Assembly: GCA_035772735.1 (NCBI GenBank)
Contig: JASDFA010000001.1
Span: forward strand, 76,844,001-76,908,000
From: Datura wrightii
Taxonomy: Eukaryota; Streptophyta; Magnoliopsida; Solanales; Solanaceae
Direction: 5' to 3'
Length of the DNA: 64,000 bases
Shown here: piece by piece, positions 12,593-23,085 of the stretch
How the letters are laid out: the number at the start of each line of letters is the position of its first letter
Numbering within the stretch: the first letter of the stretch is position 1
Translations under genes and position numbers: made by a program
The notes under the pieces: model-generated
The model's input: the letters and a program-made list of their open reading frames with translations, nothing else
The model's database searches: none
What the model was told of the DNA's origin: nothing

Positions 12593-14576
12593 CTTGTTCG
12601 TCCTCGAACAACCTTTTACATATCATACATATGGAGACTCCCACATAACTAATTTGGCAAGATAATTCAAGCTACGGCTATAATGATTGCGTAAGATAAC
12701 AAGCTAAAGATAGAGCATACACAATTTAATCACCAAGATGAAATACAACGATGCTAAGACTTCTTAACCTCAAGAATCGACTCTCAATCTTAGCAAACTC
12801 GTGCAAATCAACTAATTAAGAAATCCCACATGAATTATATCCTTCATTCAACATGTGCCCCTCACGGAAAGAGCGTTACCCCATCACACGCAAAAATCAT
12901 TTTTACATCACAACATGTGTGGGTAAATAAATAGAATTTCACTCACTCTCACAAAGAATTCACATGCATCATGTAATGACCCATAAGCTTGCCCTTAGTG
13001 TTTTATTCCACTAATTTAAGGATGTATGAATGTAAGATCAAGTAGGACTTAATGGGTTGTAATGTAAGCTAAGGGACGGGTAGGTACTATTCTGGCCAAT
13101 AATAGTGACTATCTTTCCCAAGCGCCTTTTAATACATTACGCCCTCATTACGAACTTCCCTTCCCTTACTTTACCTTTTTCTCCTTTCATCTTTCTTTTT
13201 CCTCTTATGTTCCCCCATTTCTTTAGGTACTTTTAACTTATTAGTAAGGAGATCTATAAATAATTTTTCATTAATTTGTTTTCTTGCTCCTTACTAATAC
13301 TCAACCATTTTCACGCATGTGCACCTTTATCCTTTTCTCACTTCTACAACTTGCTACTTTTCCTTTCTTTTCATTCTTCTCACTCCTTTACTCCTTCGGA
13401 TTTTTTCACTCAAGCGCTTAGGAGTTTTGGATCAAGTTCAAGGCTAATGAAAGAAAAAGGATTAAGCTTATGTTGCAGCTGTCAAAGAATAGGCTCAAGG
13501 CTCAATGGGGCTAACTAGGATTAATTTTTCAAGGTAGGTAAAATGAGGGATAAAAATTTGGTTCATTCAAAGAAATGCCTAAATCATCTCCTACAATTCG
13601 CATCCTTCATTTCGTTTTATAAACACACCAGGCAAGTTCTAGACAATCCACAATAGCACAGAATACTCAAAAACCTTACACTCATGGCACATGCTCAATT
13701 CAAGACACATTCATCAGACTCTTACTCAGCTAATCACAAGAATTCAGAATTAAGCTTCAATCATATTGAGTCAACTTCTAGAGCCTAAGTGTCTCAAACA
13801 AAGTTATACATTTGCATGCTTCACACTGAACATACTTGCATCTTACACTCACGTATAGCACATACAAGAGCATCAAGCACCACTTAGTTATGGTTTCAAA
13901 AACCAATCACCTACCGACTAATTTTTCCTCAAGACGGTCGTCATCCATCCATCGTCGGAAACAGTCCCTAACTATGACTAAAACACTATATACAGACAAA
14001 GGAAAGAAAAAGAAAAATTTTTATTCTTCGGTTCAAAGACCCCCCCCCTCCCCCCCGTCGGAAAAGAACCGAAAAGAAAAACCAACGGGTGATGAAGTCA
14101 TGCTTAGTGCACAAAAATTTTCAAATTTTTCAAATTTTTCAAGCATTAGCATTACATTCACCATAAACTTGTTAAGCACAAAATTTTTTTGAAATTTCCC
14201 TTGAAATTTCCCTCACCCCACACTTAAATAATGCTATGTCCTCATAACATCAAATTAAAATTTAAAAAGGGTGAGAAATACTCCCTGAGGCCTTTAGGCC
14301 TAGCGAATAGCATGATTTTCTTCAACTTTGCACAAGTGTGTGTCGACCCAACACTTTTTATCGTCCATGCTTTTTAGCTTCCTCCTCCACGGGTACTCAA
14401 ACTTCCCCTCCATCTGTGCTTAACTTTCCACCAAAAACAACACAAGATGAGAAATAAATAAAATCAACACAAATGCAAGAAATTAAAATGGTACCTGTGG
14501 TACCCTTGGGTTGCCTCCCAAGTAGCGCCTTATTTTACGTCGTGGCCCAACGTGGACTATCCTTTTCAGGACATCC
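12593..14576 (-). other. Element C internal non-coding region
   Basis: About 2 kb without recognisable coding content. Near 14505-14530 it holds the inverted GGGTTGCCTCCCAAGTAGCG motif, which also occurs in element K at about 31903 and which I associate with the post-pol part of Athila-like elements. Poly-C runs lie at 14041-14060. The closeness of this post-pol motif to the gag fragment suggests that pol was deleted at about 14577. Confidence 0.7.
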
Positions 14577-15188
14577 TCATACCTGGGTTCTCTTTCGAGA
14601 ACCATCTCCTTTTCTTTTGCTGTTTAGAGGAAACAGCCTCCACTCTGTTCCTCTCTTTCTCCAACTTCTTCTCAATTTGAAGTCATTCCATGAAGTTATG
14701 GAGTTCGGTGGCTCAGCCTTCAGCCACTTTTTTGCCTCTCCCAACAGTGAAAATGGGAAGAGGGTGATTCGGACATAATCTGTGGACACGCCGGTGGGGA
14801 CAAACGTGTCACTAATCTCTAAAAAGCTCTGTAGGTGCTGCTGCGGGTCCTCATGTGCCATCCCAGTGAATTGACCACTAGAATGTAACAGCTGCACCAT
14901 GTTCCGTTTAAGCTCAAAGTGCCCTCCAGGCTCCGGTTTACGAATGCTTGAGGTCACATTTGTCGCTAGTGGGATTGCCACTTCGCGAACTGGTCTTGCT
15001 GCCATTGCTTCAGATGAAAATTGTACTTGTCCCGCGGGTGGTTGTTGTTGTACCTTTTCTTGAAGTCTCTTCAGCTTATGCTCTAGAGCTATTCTCCTTC
15101 GCAAATGGATTTGACGTTCAGGATCAAGCAACGGTTCCACAAGCTCTCTATTTCTAGCCAGCTCGGCAGGACAACCTGTCACCTGCAA
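14577..15188 (-). pseudogene. Element C gag fragment, Athila-like
   Basis: A 203-residue frame on the minus strand. The N-terminal part is arginine- and glutamine-rich. The centre has the gag core signature GQFTGMAHEDPQQHLQSFLE followed by FPFSLLGEAKKWL, typical of Athila-type capsid regions. The C-terminal end turns basic and unrelated (KLRRSWRKRG onward) where gag runs into the post-pol sequence, so the protein is truncated before any zinc knuckle. It starts about 85 bp from the primer site. Confidence 0.82.
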
Positions 15189-15272
15189 TTATCAGACTAA
15201 GACCAAGTTTCTCAACACTTAAGGAAATTCAAAAATCACACAAAAATAGATAAATTATCAAAACTTCGCCGA

Positions 15273-15291
15273 GTCCCCGGCAACGGGGCCA
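15273..15291 (-). other. Element C primer-binding site (tRNA-Asp type)
   Basis: On the minus strand this reads TGGCCCCGTTGCCGGGGAC, one mismatch from the expected complement of the plant tRNA-Asp 3' end (TGGCGCC start). It lies six bases from the right LTR. The use of tRNA-Asp fits an Athila-type element and sets the orientation. Confidence 0.82.
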
Positions 15292-15297
15292 AAAACT

Positions 15298-16892
15298 TGA
15301 CGTGCCCGATTCGCGCGTCCGCAAGTGTACGGGTCGTGCAAGTAATATAGTGGCTCTTTTTAAGAACCGGATTATCGAACCCACAGGGACTGGACCCATT
15401 CCTCTAACTATCCATTTCTATTGTGATCTTAAATACCTCAAGTGTTGGTTATAGACATTTTCGATTGAGATTAATTAAGTCTAAGTTTGGGTCAACGAAA
15501 TATTCTGAAATCACTCTAGGAGCAACATAGAGTTAAAACCAATTAATCATGCGATCCTACGATTTGCAATGGGTTAAGCATGGAACTATCAATTGTTATT
15601 TCACATAATTAGAATTGCATGTTTATGGTCTTTCGAGCCTCTAAACACGGCAATCTAACCTCACTGTATCATTGTGAGAGAGGAGTTTAATTTTCTAGTC
15701 GCGGGCAATCAATTATGTTGTGGTTTACGGGGAAACGATTAGGGACTTTCGTACATCTAACCATTTAACTCAACTTAGCCTCACAACTACTTCTTCGAGT
15801 GGTGATGTGACATCCCAAGTTGGTCTTTCATAACCCCCGTGTGTCAACCAAGCACGGTGTGAGGTATATTTCTATCCTGACACAATATATCTCCCGAGAT
15901 ACAAACATGCTCCTTACATTCTCATGTCCTGACCTAGGTAATGCTTTCTCAAGCTATTACTCAAGCTAACAAATATGCTTTCATGGTGATCAATCACAAA
16001 AACAACCAACAATCCAGAATGCAAGACGAAAACAACAATCAATAACTTAATTCCAAAACAATTTCATAAAAGCACAATCATAATTCAAGGATTCAATCCT
16101 AGAGGAAGGGTTCTTGCCATTCATGTTCGTAAAACTACAATTAACTAATACTAAACTAACATACTTACATGAATTTGGTAGATGAGAAGGGAATTTGATA
16201 AACCCTAGATGAGTTCTCCCACTTCTCCCTTCACTCCTAGGTGGTTTTTCAGAATAAAATCGTGACCAAATGATTTTAAGAGCTAAGGGTCCTATTTATA
16301 GTAAATGGAAAACATGCATAATTTAGCCTGAAATGGAACGGCTCCGTGTCACGGAGTGTATCGCGGAGCACTACCTCCGTGACACAGAGGCAACGCGAAA
16401 GCTCTCTGGAAAGTGCCTCCGGAAACCAAGCTGCCGAGGGTCATCGCGCTGGCCAACGTGACACGCTGCTCATGCAGCGCATTGGCATGTTGTTGGCGCA
16501 CAGCTGGCCTAGCGTGGCACGGCGCTGGCGTGCTGGTTCTCTGCCTACTGCTGCCTGCTGCTGCCTTTCCTCGTGCGCTTGGCAAGGGCGTGGCACGGCG
16601 CTGGGCGCGGCACACGCACAGCATGGCACGCTACCTGGCGCGGCCAGCCTTGCCAAGGCATGCTCCTTGCCGACTTTCGCCACTTGCTTCCACTCCATTC
16701 CTTCCTATTCACCAACTTGTGAATTAGTTCCTAAAAATCCTTGAAACCTACAAAACAAGGACTAATCATGTTGGTTAGCACATATATTCACATTTATATA
16801 AAATCACCTGAAAGTATGCAAAATAACTTAGATAAACAAGACTACATTAAGGTATAAAGCGTATCTCGGGCATGCTATTTTGCCCGTGATCA
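15298..16892 (-). repeat. Element C 5' LTR (right copy)
   Basis: This is the promoter-side LTR, 1595 bp. GTGTCACGGAG (16346-16356) pairs perfectly with CTCCGTGACAC (16375-16385), and the inverted TATA box CTATTTATAG lies at 16292-16301, downstream in the minus direction. The GC-rich repeat region spans about 16440-16690. Confidence 0.94.
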
Positions 16893-17835
16893 CGGGGTAG
16901 GGGTGTAGATTCTGTGCTGGTTGTACCTCCCGGCTTATGGGGGCCGGGTAAGGTTTGTGTGTGCCATGTTATGCTATTTCATGTTATGCCATGTTACGTT
17001 AGATACGAGTAGATCAGCAGTAGAGGGATATGTCTCCAGGTATGACTCCTATTTCCTTTCAGTATAAATGAGAAAAGGTATGACTTATAGTACCAGGCAG
17101 TTAATCTAATTCTTCCTACTTCAGTTCATCAGTTACATTGTTGTTTTCAGACCTTGCTTTCAGTTATTGCTTTACATACTCAGTACCAGCGATACTGACG
17201 CTCGGTGGGGCGCTGCATTACTTGCCTGCAGGTACTCATAGACGAGCAGGCGATACTACGTGATTCTTGTCAGTGGTCGAGTATTCAGCTCCTGTCATCC
17301 GGAGGCTGAATTTCAGAGGTGTATTTTAGTTCCTTTTTGTTGTATAGTACGGGTAGGTCGGGGCCCTATCCCGATCATTTCTATTGCTATTCCTAGAGGC
17401 TTGCAGTCTGTTTATATTTCCCTGTGGTCAGATGAGCCGGTCGTGTGAGGCCGTGCAGTTGTATAGCTGTCAGTACTCTTTCTTTTATATTGGTCGTGTG
17501 GGGCCATAGTTTGCCAATAGTGGTGACCTTGCCGGTCATGTAGCTTTCTAGTACTTCATGATTGAGTTATAGATAACTAAACAGCATGGTGGCCTTGTCG
17601 GCCCGCATAGGTTTCCCTGAATTGATATGTTTCTGGTCAGCTATTAGTACAGGTACAGGAGGCTATAGGCCAATGGGCCGGGGGCTGTGTTTACAGCCGT
17701 TATATAGCCCTTTGTTTCCAGAAACATGAGTTAGAGCCAGCCAGGCACCAGATGTGCCCAGGCCTAGCAGTCCAGCAGTTCAGGTCCCAGTAGGGCACCA
17801 GGTGCCAGTCATACCCCCCAAGGTGGGGTGTGACA

Positions 17836-18092
17836 AGCATTTCATCCGCAAACGAATGGTCAGGTAGAGCGGACAATCCAAACTCTCGAAGACATGTTGA
17901 GAGCTTGCGTGTTGGACTTTAAAGGTAGTTGGGATGATTACTTGCCCTTGATCGAGTTCGCTTACAATAATAGTTATCACTCCAGTATCCAAATGGCACC
18001 TTTCAAGGCTCTCTATGGGCGGAGATGTAGATCGCACATCAGATGGTTTGAGGTTGGTAAGGTAGTTATGATAGGGCCAGACTCGGTTCATG
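17836..18092 (+). pseudogene. Element A integrase, 3' piece
   Basis: After the second AGCAT the integrase core resumes with HPQTNG, then ERTIQTLEDMLRACVLDFKGSW and IQMAPFKALYGRRCRS. It breaks off after GPDSVH at 18092, where it is joined directly to LTR sequence, so the end of integrase and the chromodomain are deleted. Confidence 0.9.
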
Positions 18093-18576
18093 TTTTACTT
18101 TCTCTACATACTCTGTATATTCAAAGTACTGACCGCATTCTCTATGCTATATTTTCTCATGATATAAGTTTGGGTGACCAGTCTTAGTCCCAACGTTAGC
18201 TCACTCCCATTACAGTCTAGTACCATCGCAGTTTTCGTAAGTCCTCATGATCTGAGGATGGCAGTTTTGGCTTATGTTTCTTTCCCTATGCCTTTCAGTT
18301 CCAGATATAGCAAGCTAGTTAGGGGTGTTGTCTTATCATCTCATTGTATGTTTAGATGATTTTCAAACAATTATGTATAGATGGTTCAGCATTGTTGACT
18401 CGTTGCTTTCGCTTATGCTTTTATGATATGCAGACTTCTGCTTATATTGTGTTCATGTTTATTTTCACTTTAAATATGTTGTTTTTCATGCTATATATGT
18501 ACCATGGGTTAGCTTGGAGTTGTTCATAATTCTAGATCCCGTGTCTCGATCTATGGTCCATGTTCAGGTCATGACA
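18093..18576 (+). repeat. Element A LTR remnant (3' part)
   Basis: The sequence follows the terminal part of element D's LTR: TTTTACTT, ACTGACCGCAT, a GTCCTCATGATCTGAGG segment, then an end in GGTCATGACA at 18576. Only the last part of the LTR is left, fused to integrase by a deletion. Confidence 0.75.
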
Positions 18577-21433
18577 GTATGTATATGAATATTGTTGAGT
18601 TATAAGAATTAATGAAGTGATCAATAAACTTGTTAGGTATAAATATGAGTTTGAGTTGTTAAATTTGAGTAATCGATTGCATGCTAATTATATGCTATTG
18701 TGTGAACTAATCTTAGTCGGTCGTTGATGCCTACCAGTATGTGTGGTGTACTGGTACTGCATTGCTACACCTTTTTGGATGTTGGTTGTGGCAAGTTTGA
18801 AGTTACATAAATGGCATGGAGTGCTCAGCATTAGCTTCTGCATTTTTTCTGTAGACGAAGTTATGTCATTTTATTTATCAATATTCTGTTAGAGCTCTTA
18901 TACCTATCTTGGCTAGATCTTAGGAGAGTAAAGGATTTTGGAAAATATTTTATTAATACTTCTAAGATATTGTGATTTATGTAAATTCATGATTATAGTA
19001 GATACTTTATTTCATTTTTCAAAAAAATAGTTCTCCCTCGCCCATTTGTGTCGTGTCACTATGTGCACGACATGTACATTATCCAGGCGGCACATGGGCT
19101 AGTTGGCAGAATTCAAATTCAAAAAATAACTACATTTTGTTTGTCCTTTGGCTTAGGATAATGTTTCCTGAATTTCTATAAGTCAGCATGTGCCAAGAAC
19201 GCCCGCCTCCCTTGTAACTGCAGATAGGTAGATTCATTTTATAGGCAGAACTTTGCTAAGGCATATATCAGAATTTGTGAGCCTTTCAAATTCGTTAGTA
19301 AGTCCTTTGTTATCTGATAGATTAATAAAAGTTGGGATTATACCTATAAATATTAGGTGTGCTTACTATTTCGTGGTTGCTTAAATTATTCTAATTGCCT
19401 TGACAATTAGGCGTGAGTGTGGCTGAAGTTGTTTAACGTTGCATGGCTGTAATGCAGCGATGAAATAGAAAAAACAAATCACATATGTATCAACTTATAC
19501 TAAATATATTATCTATCTAAAAGAAATTTGAGACCTCTGTTTTCTTTGCCAAAAGTAATTACTTTTTCATACCCTTAAATTGTCTGTATGGCGTGGTTGT
19601 CAGGAACTGTTGCAAACTTTTGAAGAGCCTGACACTTTTGGTTAAGTATGAAGAGTTGTGACTTGTGATGGTAATTCGCTTGGGGGTTTAATTAGGTTAT
19701 TTAGGAATATTAAGGTACTTAATTATTATAAGAGTATTTAGATAATTTAATTTTTAAGCTAGGAAACTCATGTTTTTAATATAACGAGCTCTTGCATACG
19801 TGCGTTGCACATGATTTACAAATTAATTAATACAAGCTTCTTCATATAATAAAAGTAATATTAGGATAATTATATGCGATCAATCAATTATATGAAAATT
19901 AAAAGGAAAAAAATGAAAGTTTAAATGATCCATGCTCAGTCCACATGATCATATCTAATTTATTACCATTGCAAAAATACAATCTTATTTAAAAAATTGA
20001 TATCATGTAGTTGAAAGTATAATATTCATTTTCAAGAGGGAAAGAAATATTTATTTAGGAGTATTATTTTAAATTCAACAAATTATGTAATCATTTTTCT
20101 TATGCAATTCTTCTAATTAATATATGTTATGTTTTGCTTAATAGCTATGTTTTTTATAAAATTTTAACAACACATATTTTAAATGTGAATATGAGCTATC
20201 GGATATGGTTATAAATATTCTATGTCATAATGTTTGTGTTTTGTCTTTAACAAATCGTAGCCTTCGTCTTTTTACAACTGCATACATATCAAGAAGTTGC
20301 TACTGAATGAAAGTAACATTTAACTATTTATAGAAGTTGTACAAAAATTCAATCAACATATATGATGGATAGCATATTATTTTCAATTCATGATGCATCC
20401 CTATAAAGTAGTAGTTATTTATCATAAAGATACTTACAAATAAATCTTAATTGTTGTATGCTTGTAGTCTTTATCTGATTAAAAATACATGTTAATACTG
20501 TACAAAAAATTAGCTTAATAGTATAAAAAGTCAACAAACTCAAATTAACTAATCAACATCACATGAGAACGAAGTTATCACACAACAAATTCTAGACAAG
20601 AGATCATAGTTCATAATCATTACTTCACTTTTTTGCTTGTCTTTAGTCTTAAAGTATCTCAATTTTAAATTTAGCACGCACCTCTAACTTCGAATGGTAT
20701 GATACGTAGTTCAAATATAAAAAGAATAGAAATCATCTTTCACTTGATGTTCACATTACATAGTCATTGATAATCAACTTCATGATTCCTATCAAGACCA
20801 GTAACCCAACCCGCCTTTGACTTGAGGCCACTTTTTCTCTCGAAAAAATCCCTCACCTTTTAGTGAGATTTTAGTGATTCTAAATATTCAAAATACAAAA
20901 TAGAAAAAAAATTAAATTCTAACATAAGACATGCCCAAATGGAATCTGTTACGTACTATGCTCTAAAAAAGAATTCAATTTTAAGCTCGAAGTATCTTGT
21001 CAAATGTATTATTTCCTAATTGTTTCAAAACCTTTCGTTGCTATGAAATAATTATGTATACAACAAACTAAAATATCCAAATTTCAATAGCAATATACTC
21101 ACCCAAATTCTGATTGATGTGTTACTTTATAGCCCTTTGTAACTACATCCACCATATGCTTTCTTCAGAAGTACTCTATGCATTTTATAGGATTTACTAG
21201 AGAATATGAAAAGTTTTTTAATAAATGAAAGCTAAAAAGAAACAGTAAATTAAAAAAAAAACGGACAAGTTTCATGCAATCTGTAGAGCAAAAGTTGAAA
21301 GGGAGTACATGAGAGACTCTTTAATGAATGGAAGGTAAAAAGTTACCACTTTTAGAATATGATGATAGTATGCATGTATGTATGTATAGACATGATAAAC
21401 TATTAATATTTAATTAAATTTTAATTTAGTGGA
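18577..21433. other. AT-rich intergenic sequence
   Basis: No gene, LTR or clear repeat is recognised here. The sequence is AT-rich, with short homopolymers and many stops in all frames. Confidence 0.6.
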
Positions 21434-22037
21434 CACTACAAAAAATTGCCCAAAAAATGAGGACCAATACCGACGGACATGGTCGATTTTTTTAGCAAAC
21501 TCAATGAACTTACAGCTGTCGAAATTTGGCTCATTGAAATCGTGAAACTGACGGATAGGGTCGGTTAAAACCGAGGGACAACCCAACCTAGTCCGTCAGT
21601 TTTAAAAATTAAAAATTAATTTAATTTTTTTTTAAATCGAAGGACAAGGTCGGTTTGTCCATCGATTTTTCAGAAATATATCTATAACAAAGCTACTTGA
21701 AATCAAACTCGGGTATTTATTACGGCATTAGACAATTCTACCACTCGACTACACATGCTCTTTGATGAAATCTTTCCTTCAACTACAATTTTGCACTTTA
21801 AAAACTAACACAATCCCTTGGTTTTTAATAAAAATACTGAGGGACTCCGTCGATTTTCTTAAAAAGTATCTTTTTAAAAAAAAAAAAAAAATCACAAATT
21901 TTTGCGTGAAATAAATCAATGGACAACCTACCCTATCCATCGATTTTTAAAAAAAAATAAAAATCAACGGACTGGATCGATTTTTCTCAATTTTTAGATC
22001 AACTCTGTCCATCGGTTTTGATAATATTTTAGTAGTG
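21434..22037. mobile_element. Non-autonomous CACTA (EnSpm) transposon, 604 bp
   Basis: It begins CACTACAAAAAA and ends TTTTAGTAGTG, the terminal inverted repeat of CACTA elements, and is flanked by a 3-bp duplication GGA (21431-21433 and 22038-22040). Subterminal repeats of the form CCGACGGAC, GTCGGTT and TCGATTTTT occur in both orientations, as expected for transposase binding sites. No transposase frame is present, so it would depend on an autonomous relative. It lies about 1 kb downstream of the SEC14-like gene's stop codon. Confidence 0.9.
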
Positions 22038-22040
22038 GGA

Positions 22041-23085
22041 GAGTAAAATGGTAATCTAACTTTTCATTTTGCATTTTCACTTATATAAAAATATATGACA
22101 TAAATATGATGTGACATGATGATAGGATGTGATGTAACTGATTAATGCTTGTTAAATAGAATTATTTAATTATTTTTAAGGGGCATGATTATATACATTT
22201 TTAGTTCACACATAGAATTTAAACTAATTTGGTATTTTTACTTGTTTTAAGCATTTAATATTCTATGTTTATCTTCCTAATTCAGATTTGTGTTGGGTAA
22301 GCCTAATAAGAAAAATAAAGTGTTCTACTATCAAAAAATCTTTTGCTGTCAATGTTCAAACATGGAACATGAGGGATTACAAGCATCCCACACCACTGGT
22401 TTATAATATTTGGATGTTGTTGGCACCAATCGTAGTCAAATATCCATGGATTTTGAAGCATTAGACGTTCTGAGCAATTTGAAAATTGAGTAATACATAT
22501 TTTTATCTTCTGAAAATGTATCATGCAAGTGTCCTACTTTTTTTTTTTACGCGATGAAAGTGTTAAAATTTACGACATCTCGTATTATTTTTCCTTTTCT
22601 TTTTCATGACCTCCTCCGGTATTAATTATATTCACAAAGAAAATGTCAAAACATAGACGGTGACAGTTGTGTATTGGTGTTTTTTTTATGAATGGCAGTC
22701 ATTGGCTCCCATCCGTTACATTCTCCACGTATTTGTTAAGAAAAAGGAATGTAAAAGATGGATTGAAAAGAAAAATATATTTTTGACAGAGGAGAAGGAA
22801 GATGGAAACTATGTTAAACCACAAAGGAAGCTCTACCTTGCAAGGCAAGAACTAATGCAAACTGCTATAATCCATATATACAGAAAACTATGAACCAAAA
22901 ATGTAAGCCGCTGAATGTGTCTATTAGAGCTCACAAAGAAGTTGCTGGTTGAATGAATCACTACGTACAAGCAATAGCGGCTCAGATCATACAGTAGCTT
23001 ATATTAACTTTCATGCTGAATTTAGATAAGCTTAGAATCATGTCATTCGAACAACATTTCTTCTTCTTGTGGCTTCCACACGCAC
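22041..23085. other. Downstream region of the SEC14-like gene
   Basis: About 1 kb between the CACTA element and the stop codon. It should include the gene's 3' untranslated region on the minus strand. The short open frames at 22303-22524 (minus) and 22660-22893 (plus) show no family I recognise. Confidence 0.5.

Larger units (their letters stand above)
10980..16892 (-). mobile_element. Element C: internally deleted Athila-like LTR retrotransposon
   Basis: This 5913-bp element has two 1595-bp LTRs (10980-12574 and 15298-16892) that begin TGACGTGCCC and end CCGTGATCA. It is flanked by 5-bp duplications CGGGG (10975-10979 and 16893-16897), and the uninterrupted target is visible in element B's 5' LTR. 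Its direction is minus: the primer site lies beside the right LTR and a polypurine-like tract beside the left one. Only a gag start remains between the LTRs. Protease, RT, RNase H and integrase are absent, so it must have relied on enzymes from a relative. Confidence 0.95.
1516..17835 (+). mobile_element. Element B: Tekay/Del-like chromovirus LTR retrotransposon, split by element C
   Basis: This is a nearly complete Ty3/gypsy element of about 10.4 kb once element C is removed. It has two long LTRs (about 2585 and 2581 bp without the insert) that begin TGTTATACCCC and end GGTGTGACA, an initiator-Met tRNA primer site, one gag-pol reading frame ending in a chromodomain-like segment, and a polypurine tract. 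Identical 5-bp duplications AGCAT flank it (1511-1515 and 17836-17840), and the pol of element A continues across the two flanks, so the insertion boundaries are secure. The LTRs differ at scattered single bases. Stops and a frameshift in gag-pol mean that this copy is probably not autonomous. Confidence 0.95.
9337..17835 (+). repeat. Element B 3' LTR, interrupted by element C
   Basis: The LTR starts TGTTATACCCC at 9337, is broken at 10979, and resumes at 16898 after the second copy of the CGGGG duplication. The joined LTR is about 2581 bp and follows the 5' LTR closely. The hairpin module is at 9458-9540 and the TATA box at about 9564-9571. The (AT)n run near 10508 differs in length from the 5' copy. 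Confidence 0.94.

Noticed and set aside
22303..22524. 73-residue minus-strand frame near the SEC14-like gene
   Set aside because: No recognisable family, no splice context fitting the gene, and AT-rich surroundings. It is probably chance.
22660..22893. 77-residue plus-strand frame
   Set aside because: Low-complexity lysine-rich sequence without a known motif; no support as a gene.
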